From Peromyscus leucopus (lineage: Eukaryota > Chordata > Mammalia > Rodentia > Cricetidae): a stretch of 64,000 bases of DNA. The translations under genes were made by a program, and so were the position numbers. The stretch covers positions 43,941,642 through 44,005,641 of the forward strand of contig NC_051072.1 in the NCBI RefSeq assembly GCF_004664715.2, read 5' to 3'. The notes below the pieces were generated by a model. The model was given only the letters and a program-made list of their open reading frames with translations. It was not told the origin of the DNA and made no database searches. Shown piece after piece: positions 12,801 through 24,599 of the stretch; positions within the stretch are counted from its first letter, which is position 1; the number at the start of each line of letters is the position of its first letter.

Positions 12801-13244
12801 GGCTAGAGGTCTGTCTCTCATGTAACATCTCTTATTATACAGTCTAGAGTAAGGTTCCCAAATGCACTGACTTCATGGGTCTCTCTCCTTCTTCACGATA
12901 CTGACATCTTCCACAGTCATCTCCCTTCTCCATCTTTCAGCCAGAAAGTGAGAGCATGAGCTCGCTTCAGGACCAGGCTGTAGTAGCATGGGAACCACAG
13001 GGCAGAGAACCATAAAGCTTTAGGCCACCCTCTTAGGCCAGTATGAGTACCAGACCCTCACACACACACTTGGGGGATTCTCATATCCAAGCTGCTGTTC
13101 CTGCTGTTCTTGGAAGACTTAGGCTTGGTGAGTACCTTAGACCATGTCATAGTGCATCATTTCCCCTAGCAGAATGGTGTCATAGTACACCATTTCCCCT
13201 AGCAGAATGTCCTCTTTCTTTCAGGTCCCACATGCTGTAAGATC

Positions 13245-13266
13245 CTTTTTTTTTTTTTTTTTTTTT
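13245..13266. repeat. (T)22 homopolymer
   Basis: T run with no B1 or L1 body recognised next to it. Confidence 0.9.
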
Positions 13267-13968
13267 CAAGAAAATTCAAATACTACTGAATTCTTAATGT
13301 GAATAGTATATTCCTTAAAAACTACCTTAATGGCTGAGTTGTACATTGTGAAATAATGCATTTCTTGGGAAGAGTATTGTGCCTTGACCACCTCACGGGT
13401 TAAAGGGCACTCTTAGAAGCACTCTGAATTCAGGCATAGAAGGAGATCGCCGAACTGCTGCTACACATGAGAAGGAAGGGGGAGACTTGGCAGGTGCCGT
13501 GGGGATGTGATGCTTTCATAGCTGTCATATTTGTGGTCTCTGCTTGGAGACTTGAGAAAGCTGAGATTCAAATCTGTTTTGTATACCAGAGCAAACTAAA
13601 GCACGTGAAGCCTGCAGAGCATAGGCATGATCACAGCTAGCAGAAATCCCTAGAGGGATGTGGATTTCCATGAGTATGGAGGGATACAGGGGTCCCCAGC
13701 TAAGACCCATGCAATAGTTTTTCATTATCATAACAGGGTAATGCCTGAAGCCATAAATCAAGTTAATAAAACTCACTTGGTTCAGTTAATCAGAACAAAA
13801 TATTGGTAGTCTGTAAAGTCGGAAGGAGAGTGTTTTGTTGTAAACACTTGTTACTGAGTAATTTCAAAGAAGCAGATCTGCCTCCCCTTGCTCTGTATGC
13901 TTACATTCAGTTGAAGAGTCTCATTAAACCACTGTTTAATTGCTTATCAAGTAGAGACTCTAGATTTA

Positions 13969-13996
13969 ATAAATAAATAAATGAAAATAAAAAAGA
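13969..13996. repeat. (TAAA)n-like AT-rich tract
   Basis: Several TAAA/AAAT units in an A-rich context. Confidence 0.7.
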
Positions 13997-14869
13997 ACTT
14001 AGACAACATGCCCCCCCCCAAAATGTGCTTTGGAACATGTGGGGTCTATCATTGGTAAATACCAACCCTCCCCGCTTCTGTGCTTTAACCTCACAGTGTC
14101 ATCCGTGATGCCACAGTGTTTATGGGTTCAGTTTATTCAAGTAGGTTTGCATATTGTGAAAGTTATCCTTATTTTACTTGAATTTTCTCAATGTAAATAA
14201 TGTGAGACATGAAATGAGAAGTGAGGTTAGACAGGACACTGGTCCAGGTGTGACGAGGTGAGGACGGTTTCTGCTTAGGGTGACAATGAGAATGAAGGCT
14301 GTGTTTCTGCAGCAAGAGCCTGGCCTACACAGTAGGACTTGATGTGACCCTGACGTTGGGACCCTTGTGCTCTTGTTGCCTAGAAAGAGCATGAGTGACC
14401 ACAGGAGGAAGGATGTAGTAATATGCCGGACACTGAAGCCTGAGGGGTTATAATACTACCAGCCCTTCAGTGTTTGGCTAGGTGTTTACTTGGCCCGAGA
14501 GAGGTTCTGGAGAGTACTATTACTTGTCCAACTCATTTGATTTATCTCAGTACACTACATTAAATGTATAGAAACCAAGGAAAGGCTTAAAATGACGGAA
14601 TTTGTTCTGCCCGAAGTGAATGTAGGTTTTCCAGACTCTTCTGCTTGTTTGGACATACCTCAGGAGTCACTTTAATATGGAATCCCTTCATTTCTTTTCA
14701 CGCCCTAATTGATTATACTTAAGCAGCTGTCATTTATTCAGATTATTAAAATTATACAAAGTAACTCATGATAGAAATCACTTCTTGTTGATAAAATAAA
14801 CTCCCTTTTCCCCATGGTCTTTCATTCTAACACTTCTGCTGATGGAGGTGGCTCTGGTCCCCACAAGTT

Positions 14870-15060
14870 TATTCAGGAAACACATGCTTGTATGCACTGC
14901 ATCCAAGGCATCCTACATGTCCGTATCCTATCTCATCCTCATTAGCCTCACAAGAACAGGTTTGTAGGGTAAGGGACTGCTGTGGCAGGATGTGTTTGCC
15001 CAACTCCATCAGATAATTAGTATTATTCCCATTCTATAAATGTAGGACTGAAGTTAAAAG
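14870..15060 (-). repeat. Possible MIR fragment
   Basis: Weak antisense MIR resemblance: 'ctcatcctcattagcctcac' and 'tattattcccattctataaa'. Diverged, with uncertain edges. Confidence 0.4.
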
Positions 15061-15110
15061 AAAGTAAACCGTTTGCCCCCATGGTAAATGGTAGGGTTGC
15101 TTGCAATTCT

Positions 15111-15281
15111 TTTTTTTTTTTTTTTTTTTTTTTTTGGTTTTTCAAGACAGGGTTTCTCTGTGTAGCTTTGCGCCTTTTCTGGAGCTCACTCTGTAGCCAG
15201 GCTGGCCTCGAACTCACAGAGATTCACCTGGCTCTGCCTCCCACGTGCTGGGATTAAAGGCGTGTGCCACCACCGCCCAGC
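15111..15281 (-). repeat. B1 SINE (cricetid-type), minus strand, nested
   Basis: A T-rich tail, then 'ttcaagacagggtttctctg', 'tagctttgcgccttttctgg', 'gcctcgaactcacagagatt' and 'gctgggattaaaggcgtgtg'. The 'agctttgcgccttttctgg' segment is the cricetid-style middle. It is flanked by tgcaattct at 15102-15110 and 15282-15290. It sits in the tail/flank of the next SINE. Confidence 0.95.
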
Positions 15282-15299
15282 TGCAATTCTTTTTTTATA

Positions 15300-15508
15300 T
15301 AGACTTTTTTTTATAAATTAATAATTCATTTATTTTTATCTTATGTGCATTGGTGTTTTGCCTTCATGTATGTCTGTGTGAAAGTGTTGGGTCCCCTAGA
15401 ACTGGAGTTACAGACAGTTGTGAGCCGCCATGTGGGTGCTGGGAATTGAACCCAGGTCCTCTGGAAGAGCAGTCAGTGCTCTTAACCACTGAGCCACCTC
15501 TCCAGACC
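15300..15508 (-). repeat. B2/B3 SINE, minus strand, hosting a later B1
   Basis: Reverse-complement B2/B3: 'gtgggtgctgggaattgaac', 'ccaggtcctctggaagagca', 'ctcttaaccactgagccacc', 'tctccagacc'. An 11-bp duplication, tgcttgcaatt, lies at 15509-15519. Its partner at 15098-15108 is now beyond the inserted B1. Confidence 0.9.
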
Positions 15509-15794
15509 TGCTTGCAATTTTTTTAAGAGCACATGTTTCTTTCAGAACACCAGATTCTACCAACAGTGATTCCACCATGAAATAATGACCACTGGGACAA
15601 GAAAGAAGTTGAACTTGACTTTCAGAGGTGAATTTTAGGGGCCTTTGCTTCTAAACAACAGTACCCCCCTCTGGAGCAGATTATAGCACGTATCATCCAT
15701 TCTCAGCTGTGGAGTGCATTGCACATTCTTTTTTCTACTCAGAGTTCAAAATCTACTGTCATCCCAGGTATTGAATTATCACACATTTATACAG

Positions 15795-15990
15795 TAGACT
15801 GTCTCCTTAGACTGCCTGGGTTCGAATCCCTGCTCAGACACTGATTGCTGAATGACCTCAAGGAAGCAGCCTAACTTCACCTCTAAAATGGAGATATCCA
15901 TGCTCAGCACAGTTATTAGAATGAGTTAGCACACTCATGTAAGGCGTTCGCCACAGTGCCTAGCACTTAGCAGAAGCTCTGGAAACAGGT
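15795..15990 (+). repeat. MIR SINE
   Basis: Contains a well-kept tRNA B box (ggttcgaatccc), 'tgaatgacctcaaggaagca', 'cacctctaaaatggagatat', and the MIR core end 'agtgcctagcacttagcaga'. Confidence 0.85.
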
Positions 15991-16700
15991 GTTGGAGAGA
16001 GAAAGGCTTGGGACGTCTTAGCAAGGCCTGACCCACTGCTAAGCAGCATGAAAACACTGTAAACTGGCAAAAATGTTACCGATCCAGCTCTCTTCGCCTA
16101 ATCCCCTGAAAGAAATAGTAGAAGAAAGATAATGTTACAAAGATACTGTCTCTGACCTGGAGAGACAGTGGATATGTCCCCACAGTGTACCACTCATAAC
16201 TGCTGCTTCTGCTTTAATGGGTGTATGTGCTGGTTACAGTGGACTTGTTTTTAGAAACCATGGACTTTTTAATTTTTTAGCTGAATCCAGATTATAAAAT
16301 GCTAAGGCTGTCAGAGTTTAGTTAATATAAATTTAGAAGAGAGATTACCTTTTCTGTGTTGGAAATATAAAGCCATTGGGCTCTCTTCAGGATGCCTTTT
16401 GTTTGTTTAATTTTATTAATAAGATCATCTTAAATGGACAAAAACCTGTGCACACGTAAAGCCCACTATTTCTATTAGAAATGAAGTTTAAGGAGTAAGA
16501 GTCCTAAGGGTGGGTATAACGTAGTGGAGAAAGTCACTTCATTGTGATTGTTACATACAGGAACAAAGCCAGTGTAAGGGGCGTGGAGAGAGGGAGAATG
16601 TTAGTTTCCATGGTACACAAGCAACTAATAAATCATCACATGATCTGAGACTTTAGCCGTATCTCAAATTAAATAATACTTAGGAAAAGCTAATTAAGAT

Positions 16701-17063
16701 TTTTTTTACTTATTTTTTTAATATATATTTTATTTTACAATACCATTCAGTTCTACATATCAGCCATGGGTTCCCTATTCTCCCCCTACCACCCCTCCCT
16801 TACCCTCAGTCTACCTCCATTCCCACCTCCTCCAGGACAAGTCCTCCCCCAAGAACTGCGATCAACCTGGTAGACTCAGTCCAGGCAGGTCCAGTCCCTT
16901 CCTCCCAGACTGAGCCAAGTGTCCCTGCATAAGCTCCAGGTTTCAAACAGCCAACTCATGCAATGAGCACAGGACTTGGTCCCACTGCCTAGTTGCCTCC
17001 CAAACTGATCAAGCCATTCAACTGTCTCACTTATTCAGAGGGCCTGATCCAGCTGGGGGCCCA
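16701..17063 (-). mobile_element. 5'-truncated LINE-1 3' end, minus strand, perfect target duplication
   Basis: Begins with a T-rich tract (the poly(A) tail in reverse), followed by 'taccattcagttctacatat', 'ggtagactcagtccaggcag' and 'cccagactgagccaagtgtc', text I associate with the 3' end of rodent L1. The 16-bp sequence aaaagctaattaagat is present at 16685-16700 and again at 17064-17079 without a mismatch. No coding sequence is included. Confidence 0.75.
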
Positions 17064-17354
17064 AAAAGCTAATTAAGATTTTTTTCCAGGATGCCATCAT
17101 ACCTTGTTTCTTTTTATATGCTCTGTCTTTTCAGTGGATCATCAGTGTTCTCCACATCATTTTTTACAGTGTCTCATTTGATGTATTATATTCTGTCATA
17201 AGCAAAATTTACTGTTTGTCCTTTTTTGGAAAAATTCATCTAATTTTTAATTAATAACCCTTCATGAGTAAATGAACTGATAAACTGTTTAATAAATTGG
17301 TTGTTATTTCCTGAGGCTAAGAGGAAATAAAACTGCTAAATAAGGATTTTTTTT

Positions 17355-17490
17355 TTTAACCTTTAATCCTAGCAGAGAGGCAGAGGCAAACTCTGTGAGT
17401 TTGAGGCCAGCCTGGTCTGCAGAGGGTGTTCCAGGACAGCCAGAGCTACACAGAGAAATCCTGTCTCAAAAAAACAAACAAACAAAAACC
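17355..17490 (+). repeat. B1 SINE, 5'-truncated
   Basis: 'cctttaatcctagcagagag', 'tgagtttgaggccagcctgg', 'ccaggacagccagagctaca', then 'cctgtctc' and an A-rich (caaa)n tail. Confidence 0.9.
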
Positions 17491-17954
17491 TCACAAAAAA
17501 TTTAATTAAAGTATAATTTATAAATGAGAAAACAAACAAAACAGTTGTTATCTCTGTGATGAATTTTGGCAAGTATGTGCACCCCTATCAACCAAACAAG
17601 ATCAAATATTTGCGTCACCCTGGAGAGTTCCTTGGGCCCCTTTGCTCCGCGTCTCCCTTAGCCACTCATAAGGACCACCCCAGCAGCCGACAACAAGTTT
17701 CCCTAGACAGCACTGGAGAAGGTCGAACCCTCTGTACCCACAGCAGCAAGGCAGAGGCCTTTAGTTCCCTTCTCAGAGAATGAGTAGGTGTGTGTTACAT
17801 CCCAGTTCAGAGATACATATTTGCTAATCTCTGCAACTTTGTATTAATTTGTGTTTCTTGACTTAATAGTGAAACTGAGCACTTTGAAAACATTATCTGG
17901 CCCTTGGTTTTAGTAATGAAGTTTATGTTTTATGTCTTTTGTATTTAGTGTTAG

Positions 17955-18177
17955 GATTTTTGTTTTTTGTTTTTTGAGATGTGGTTTCCTTTATACTAGA
18001 TTGGCCTTACACTCACTGTGTAATTGAGGGTGGCCTTGAACTTCTAATCTGCTTGCCTCCACTTCCCAAATACTGGGATTACACATATGTGTTACCACAT
18101 CAAGTTTATATGGTGATGGGAATTGAACGTAGGCCTTCATGCAAGCAGTTTACCACATGAACCATGTCCCCAGCCCT
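17955..18177 (-). repeat. B4 SINE (ID-B1 composite), minus strand
   Basis: A T-rich tail and 'ggccttgaacttctaatctg' with 'tactgggattaca' (the B1 part), followed by the ID-like part 'gatgggaattgaacgtaggc' and 'catgtccccagccct'. This order defines B4 in reverse. Confidence 0.85.
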
Positions 18178-19329
18178 ATTTTTACATTTCTAATTGATAT
18201 GCAAAAGCTACTAAATATCACTGGTATTATTTTTGTCGAAATATTTTTAAGAACTTGTCACTGCCTTATAATTTACTTATGTGGGGGTTTCCCTACATGT
18301 TTTCTGCCTGATGTTATTCTTGTAGTCTTCATAATCCCAATTGTATTGTATGAATATGCTTATATATTTCCCTAGTGTTCTGTGCCATTATTTTTGTTTT
18401 TAACTGCCATCAAAAGCCCACCTGGAACTGATTTGCTATATTAGGCCAACGTTAGAACTTTTTGTTTCTAAATTGTACACTACCGAATGAATAATCCTGT
18501 TTCTTCAACTGATATTATCAGAGTGAGGTCTGGAATATTTTTAAGTTCATTTCATTATTTTATATTAATTTTTTTGTCTGTTCTTCTGCCAGTATCCCAC
18601 TTTTTAATTGCTATTGGCAGCATGTTACTGGTTAGTACATGGAGGGTAAGGTGGACCTTTATTGTTCTGCACTTACATTTTTACTTTTAAAGCTTGCGTG
18701 GATAATGTGCTACATTTGTATTTTCTTTGAGTTGTCCACACCTGGAAGAAACTTAGACAATAGACCATGGAATCAATAATAAAGAAGAAAAGAGCCCCAT
18801 TATTTAACAGGTGGCCTCTACCTGAATTGCAACCTCGGTGCCAAGAAGGAAATAATTAGTCTTTAGACAAACCCTTCAAAGAAATGGAAAAGATCACACG
18901 TGGAAAATAACTAGCATGTAGAAAAAAAGAATGGAATACAGTGTTTTAATTGCCATCTTTCTGGTCCAGGTATATATGTGTTCTTAATGAGACATTTGGT
19001 AAGGTGTTTTCCATTTCCTCTCTGGTACACTGACCAGAAACACATGAAATTTGAACCAAGTCTCGGAATAGATGTCTCAGCTCCTCATGCTTTATCTGTT
19101 GTGAATCCCCAGAACATGGCAAGGATGGCCAAGTATAAATGCAAGCTACAAAATCCTCTTCCAAAGATCTTTAGGCTTTCAGTCACTTAACATTTTGAAT
19201 TAGTTATAATCCCTTCCCTCTCTGGTACTACTGCAGTTAACTGCCTAGTCAAATGTAGCAATAATGTTTTGTTCTTTGTTTAGAGGAATTATTTAAACTG
19301 ATAAACTGTTGCACTTGAGCTCTTTTGTT

Positions 19330-19475
19330 TTGAATTTCGGTTGGTGAGTGGGTGGGTTGATTGGTTGGTAGTTGGTTGGTTTCTTTTAAGGTAAATACTC
19401 ATATAACTCAGGTTGGCACAAACTTGCAGTGTAGCTGAGGTGGCCTTGAACTTCTGATCCTCATGCCTCCAAGTG
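19330..19475 (-). repeat. Diverged B4/B1 fragment, minus strand
   Basis: A GGTT-rich leader, then 'aactcaggttggcacaaact' and 'ggccttgaacttctgatcct'. The right (ID) end is missing. Confidence 0.65.
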
Positions 19476-19489
19476 AGAAACTTAAATTG

Positions 19490-19615
19490 TGTGTGGCATG
19501 GTATATATCTATAAAATTCCAGCACCTGAAAGGAAGCTGAGGCAAAAAGGTTGCCTTGAGTTCAAGACTAGTCTGAACTACAGTGTGAGACCTTGTCTCA
19601 AAACAAAAGGGAAAA
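19490..19615 (+). repeat. Old B1 SINE
   Basis: 'attccagcacctgaaaggaa', 'gccttgagttcaagactagt', 'gtgagaccttgtctcaaaac'. First of three head-to-tail B1 copies. Confidence 0.8.
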
Positions 19616-19619
19616 CAGG

Positions 19620-19780
19620 GCAAGAGAGTGGCATGTGCCTTTAATCCCAGCACTCAGGAGGTAGAAGCAGGTTCATAGATATCTCTGAGTTTGAGGCCAG
19701 CCTGATCTGTATAACAAGTTCCAGGTCAACCAGGACTACAGAATGAGACTCTGTCTCAAAGAAAAGGAGAAAAGAAAGAA
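19620..19780 (+). repeat. B1 SINE
   Basis: 'tgtgcctttaatcccagcac', 'gagtttgaggccagcctgat', 'gagactctgtctcaaagaaa'. Second of three consecutive B1 copies. Confidence 0.92.
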
Positions 19781-19787
19781 ATTATTT

Positions 19788-19935
19788 AATTGGGCAAGAT
19801 TGTACATGCCTGTAATCTCAACACTCAGAAGATGGAGGCTGGTGGATCTGGAGTTCAAAGCTAGCTTTGGCTACATAGTTGGCTTGTGGCCAACCTGGAC
19901 TACAATAAGACCTTGACTAGAAAAATAAAAAAGTA
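19788..19935 (+). repeat. B1 SINE, diverged
   Basis: 'catgcctgtaatctcaacac', 'gtggatctggagttcaaagc', 'gaccttgactagaaaaataa'. Third consecutive B1 copy. Confidence 0.85.
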
Positions 19936-20104
19936 GAAGTATAAGTAAATACTAAATATTCACATATCACCAATCCCATTTAACCCTACAAGCTAGATAT
20001 TGTTAGTATATTATATGGGAGGAACTTGAGATGGTGAAAGATCAAAATGATTAAGATATCATAGCAAGCTATAAAAAGTAAAGCATTACTCTGATGAAAC
20101 TGAT

Positions 20105-20150
20105 TGGTTGGTTGGTTGGTTGGTTGGTTGGTTGGTTGGTTGGTTGGTTT
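20105..20150. repeat. (TTGG)n microsatellite
   Basis: About eleven perfect TTGG units, probably grown from the tail of the adjacent B4. Confidence 0.97.
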
Positions 20151-20377
20151 TTGTAACAGAGTTTCATATAGCTAAGGCTACTCTGAAACTCTCTAAGTAT
20201 TTAAGGATGATTTTGAACTTCTGGTCACCCTGCTTTACATGCCCCACCCCCGCCACCAAGTGCAGGAATTTAAGGTCTGTACCATCATGTCCAGTTTACA
20301 CAGTGCTGGTGCTCAAGCCCAGAGTCTTCTGTATGCCATACAAATGTTCTACCAAATTAGCCACATTCCCAGCCCTT
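20150..20377 (-). repeat. B4 SINE, minus strand, diverged
   Basis: 'gatgattttgaacttctggt', 'aagtgcaggaatttaaggtc', 'gctggtgctcaagcccagag', then 'cacattcccagccct'. B1-like then ID-like parts in reverse. Confidence 0.75.
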
Positions 20378-20734
20378 AGATAAGGAAAGTTAATATATCA
20401 GTGTTTTATGGCATTCTATTTCAAATGCCATTTGAGGTTTTTCCACCCAAGCAACGATTTTTCTGAATTAGTCTGCATATTTTTCATGTTTCCTGATACA
20501 GTAGCATTGTTGTTTTCAACTGTAGCAATAAGCTGCCAATGTAACTTTAGGACTTAGTAACTCTTAAAATAAAAAATTGTCCAACCTCTTGTAAATCTTG
20601 GAAGATGTTAAATTTCACATCCCTAACATTATTTGTATTATTTGAAGAATTAAAATTTGGGGAGAAAGTTATAGGTGTGTTTAGCTCGACTTAGAAGTTC
20701 CTGTGTGTTTTCATAGAAATATAAATAATAGAGT

Positions 20735-20965
20735 GGTTATGAGCATGGGAGTTTAAGGTTAGACCTAATCTTGAATCCCAGTTTGGAAATTTCCTAGCTC
20801 TGTGATCTTGGAGAAATTATGGAATCTTTCTGTCATTGTTTTTCAGATTATAAAGTGAGGGTAATACTGGCACTTTTTTTGTTTGTGGGCTGGGGTCAGT
20901 TTGGGATCAAGAGAAGTTCTATTTATAAAGGGTTAGTAAGACGTTAAGAGCAGTCAGTGATCTGT
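20735..20965 (+). repeat. MIR SINE, diverged
   Basis: 'cttgaatcccagtttggaaa', 'agctctgtgatcttggagaa', 'ttcagattataaagtgaggg' follow the MIR order. The 3' part is weak. Confidence 0.7.
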
Positions 20966-20989
20966 AAATGTGTCGCTGTCATCGTTGAT

Positions 20990-23580
20990 GTTGTCCGTTG
21001 TTCTCAAGTCACCACTGAAGTCAGTAGATCTGTCAGGACAGTAATTGGAATTTGTACCATTTCTGTTACAGTTGATAACTTCTAGAACTTTTCTTTAGTT
21101 GACCTATAACCACTTACAGTGGCTAACTTGAGCTTAGTTTCTATCATAATCCTTAACAGTGGAGATACATTTTGAGGTTTGGGGGTTTTGTGTCTATTTT
21201 ATTTATGTGTAGTAATGCTTCATTAATGAAGTAGTGACTCTCTCCATGAGACTAGACTCGAAAGTGTGGAAACAAGAAGCGATATGGCAGAACAGACATT
21301 GTTCAACTTTGGATAGCATAAAATCGTGAGTTCGATGTAATACAAATGTTTTATTCCATTCCTCTCTCTTAGCCAGGTTTTAGGTAGGGATCAAATGAAG
21401 CCAGAAGAAATATGATTATAGACCAGGGTCCTTGGTTACTGTTCATTTTATACAGAACTATAAATAATCCTGCAGAAGGCCAGTGTGGTTCGTTATAAAT
21501 AGGGCCTCATCAGAGTTGCTGACTCTGGAATGGTGATTATTTTAATGCTAAGCTCTCCAGCCAGCCTCTGAAGTCACCTCTGCTGCTTCTTTTGTCTTCT
21601 GAGTGAAGAAAGCTCTTCAGCATTGACTCTGTTGTGCATGCAATTTGTCCTGAAATACTTTTCTATCATGAGGGAAGCTTTGATCATGGGTATGATTTGA
21701 GTGAGATGAGCAGCCAGCCCTGTGCCCTAGCTGCTTCAGAGACCTTCTGACTGGGAGCTGTGTCTTCCCTCTGTGCGGCAGTTAGTCTGCTGGCCACAGA
21801 GTTCCTGTTCCTGGCTGAACTGTCAGTTAAAGCTCCCAGCAGGTATAAGGACACACACTGCAGTTGTCTTCTGGAAAGCGTCTTAAATCTTTCCACCTGG
21901 TTCTGCTCAGTGTTACGCTGTTAGATGGGCAGGAAAGCCGAGGAAGTGCATTCTCCTGCTGCCGAAGTTATTTGGAAAAGTATATCTTCCACATTTAGTC
22001 TAACAGTACCCAGTATTTACTAATCGTTTTTAACTAAGTAAAATGAAAGACAGTGTTTGGAGTTGGCTTTTCAAAACCCCAGAGGGGCAGTGTTCCTTTA
22101 AAACTCCGAACGAGGAGATTTTTCCATGTTAGTGGTGAACAGGGACAGTACCCTGATTTCTGTAGTTGTTGTCTTTTTCCAAAGGTCTGTGCCTATTAAG
22201 CTCCTTTTTCCTGAACTTCATTCTGTTAGCTTGAGTTCTGTTCCTCCTTTTCTCCTACTGTCAGCTTTAGACATGTCTCTTGTTTCTGGCTTCACGTCTG
22301 TCTAATTCCTTTAGGTCAGTTTCTGTTGCCCAGTTAAGCCTCCTTCCATCCTGATTCTTCTTCCTATTCCCACCGCCCCTTTCTTAGGCATCTCTGTCTG
22401 TGCCACCTGTTCTGCTAGACCCAAGCAGTGCCCGGCCCCGCTTCTCTGGGGCTCTTTTTAACTGCTTCCATCTCAGGGCACGTGTCTGTTTTTCTGTCCG
22501 CCCCATCTGCTCACATGTGTTACTGTGGTCTCAGATGTATACTTCATTTTAGAAAAAGATTTACACTTTTCTTTTTGATGCATGCTAGTACCTAAACCCA
22601 ACCTCTTAATTCTTAAGTAAGTTTCTTGGAATCAGACATGAAGAAAAATCTAAAATTAAAAATCCTTAAGTTTTTAACCTAAAAATAACGTTCTGATAGT
22701 TAAAAACAGAAATAAAAGTGTTGTTTAGAACGTGTTTAAACATCCTAAGCGATATAAGAAGTGTTCAATTTTAATCAGATAGCCATTTGTAGTTTAAACA
22801 GCAGCTGAAGTACACGTGACTTTGTAATGCACCTTCTTAGCAAACTCACAGTAAGCACCAAGTGTTTGTGAGCAGTTTTCAAATTTCTGGAAACTATTTT
22901 GGTCTTTTTTTTTTCATTAGCAGAAAACTTTCTCCAGCAGCAGCAGCAGTTCTCTTTAGGCTTCCCAGTTTTCAGGACTGTGACCTAGGACTCTGACTTC
23001 AGAGTAGGAACTTCCTTTGGGCCCTTCCATAGCCTCAGCTCTGTTATCTGCAAAAGGGAAGAGAGAACTCCAGCTGACCTTCATGTCTACTGAACGTCCT
23101 GAGAGTGCCTTCAGTATGTGGTGAGGTACAGAACAGATCCATAAAAGGCAGAGGAGCTGAAATAACAACTCTTAAAAATAACCTGACCCATCAGTCATCA
23201 ATTATGTTACAACAGACTTAATAATTCTCTGAATCTTTATGTAAAAGACCAACTGCAAACTATTATAGAGATAGGTAAGTGCCACCTCTGGATCCAAAAC
23301 CAAACTATCTTTCCAATTTACAGTATTATCCTGTAAGTTTCATATAATCCAATAAGAATACCAGTAGAAGGAGGAAAAGAAACAAACAAAAGTGGCCAGC
23401 ATAGTTTCTGATAAAAGGAGAAAGGGGATGCCATGTGATTAAAAATGCCACCTGCTCAAGAACCTTGAAGCCACTTCTTACCATAAGAAAATCATCAGAT
23501 TGCAGTGGCGTGGCACATAGCAAAGACCTGACTAGCACTCCGCAAAATACACAAGGGGATCAAAAACCAGGACACTCTGA
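20990..23580. other. Intronic stretch without recognised elements
   Basis: About 2.6 kb of largely unique sequence with a CT-rich segment at 22200-22520. I see no exon with matching splice sites, no SINE and no RNA gene. Confidence 0.6.
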
Positions 23581-23649
23581 CCTGCAGAGACACCTCCGTG
23601 GGTAAAAGCACTTGCTGAACAGACCTGACTTCAAATCCCCAGAAACTAC

Positions 23650-23692
23650 AAAAAAAAAAAAAAAAAAAAAAAGAAAGAAAGAAAGAAGGAAA

Positions 23693-23729
<37 letters not shown>

Positions 23730-23755
23730 AGAAAGAAAGAAAAAGAAAAGAAAAG
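23650..23755. repeat. (A)n-(GAAA)n microsatellite
   Basis: Pure A run followed by GAAA/GAAG units of about 85 bp. It produces spurious Lys/Glu/Arg frames. Confidence 0.97.
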
Positions 23756-23931
23756 CCAGACTGGCCTCAAGCATACCTATTTTCCCAGCACTGGGGGATG
23801 GGCAGGGCAGACAGGAGGATCACTGCAGCTTGCCGACTACTGGTCTACCTCCAGATTCAGTGAGAGACCCTACCTCAAGAGAATGCAGCTCAGAGCAATA
23901 GAAGACACCCAGTGTCCTCCTCTGGCCTCTG

Positions 23932-23934
<3 letters not shown>

Positions 23935-24025
<91 letters not shown>
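23935..24025. repeat. (CA)n-(A)17-(CA)n composite microsatellite
   Basis: About 21 CA units, then about 17 A residues (23976-23992), then about 16 more CA units. It is the tail of the B3 element. Confidence 0.97.
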
Positions 24026-24027
<2 letters not shown>

Positions 24028-24599
24028 GAGAGACAAGATATAGCCTAATGAAACACAACGGTGAAATGTACTCAGATGTCCTGGATGAAGTCCTCACAAG
24101 GGAAAAGACATAGGGTAAATGGTGAGTGTTTTAGTGTGATCAGTATGCTGGATAGCTTTGACAGACATTTATTTTGCCATAGCCTGGGCACTGGAAGCTA
24201 GAGAATTTAATACTGGTAAGGCCGATACCTAGTAAAAAGTCCACTTCAGGATTACAGGTGACCAGTCTCAATTTGTCCCAAAGGCTGTCCACTATGAACA
24301 CATACTCCTAGTGTGCCTTCTTGGAAGTTGAAGAAACCTTTTAGCATATCCTTCCTTTTCCTCTCAGCATTAGTCTACTTTAATTCTTACTATAAATAGT
24401 GTCCCTGACTAGTTTATGGTCTGATAGAAGCAGATCATATTTCGAAATAAATGTACATGTAAGCATCCAAGGCTGATTGGGTCCAAGTAAAGTGTAAGTA
24501 TATGATGATATAACATAAAAATAATGAATGTCAATATTATAAATGCCAAACTATGAAAGTGATAAATATTTTTTGTACAAACATAGTTTGTAGGTAGTA

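Larger units (their letters stand above)
23586..24025 (+). repeat. B3 SINE with large internal and tail microsatellite expansions
   Basis: The 5' piece ('gtgggtaaaagcacttgctg', 'cctgacttcaaatccccaga') runs into an A run at 23650-23672 and a GAAA/GAAG array to about 23755. Then comes a B1/B3-like body ('cccagcactgggggatgggc', 'agtgagagaccctacctcaa') ending 'gtcctcctctggcctctgca' and the CA tail. The parts appear to form one or two B3-type copies interrupted by simple repeats. Confidence 0.7.
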
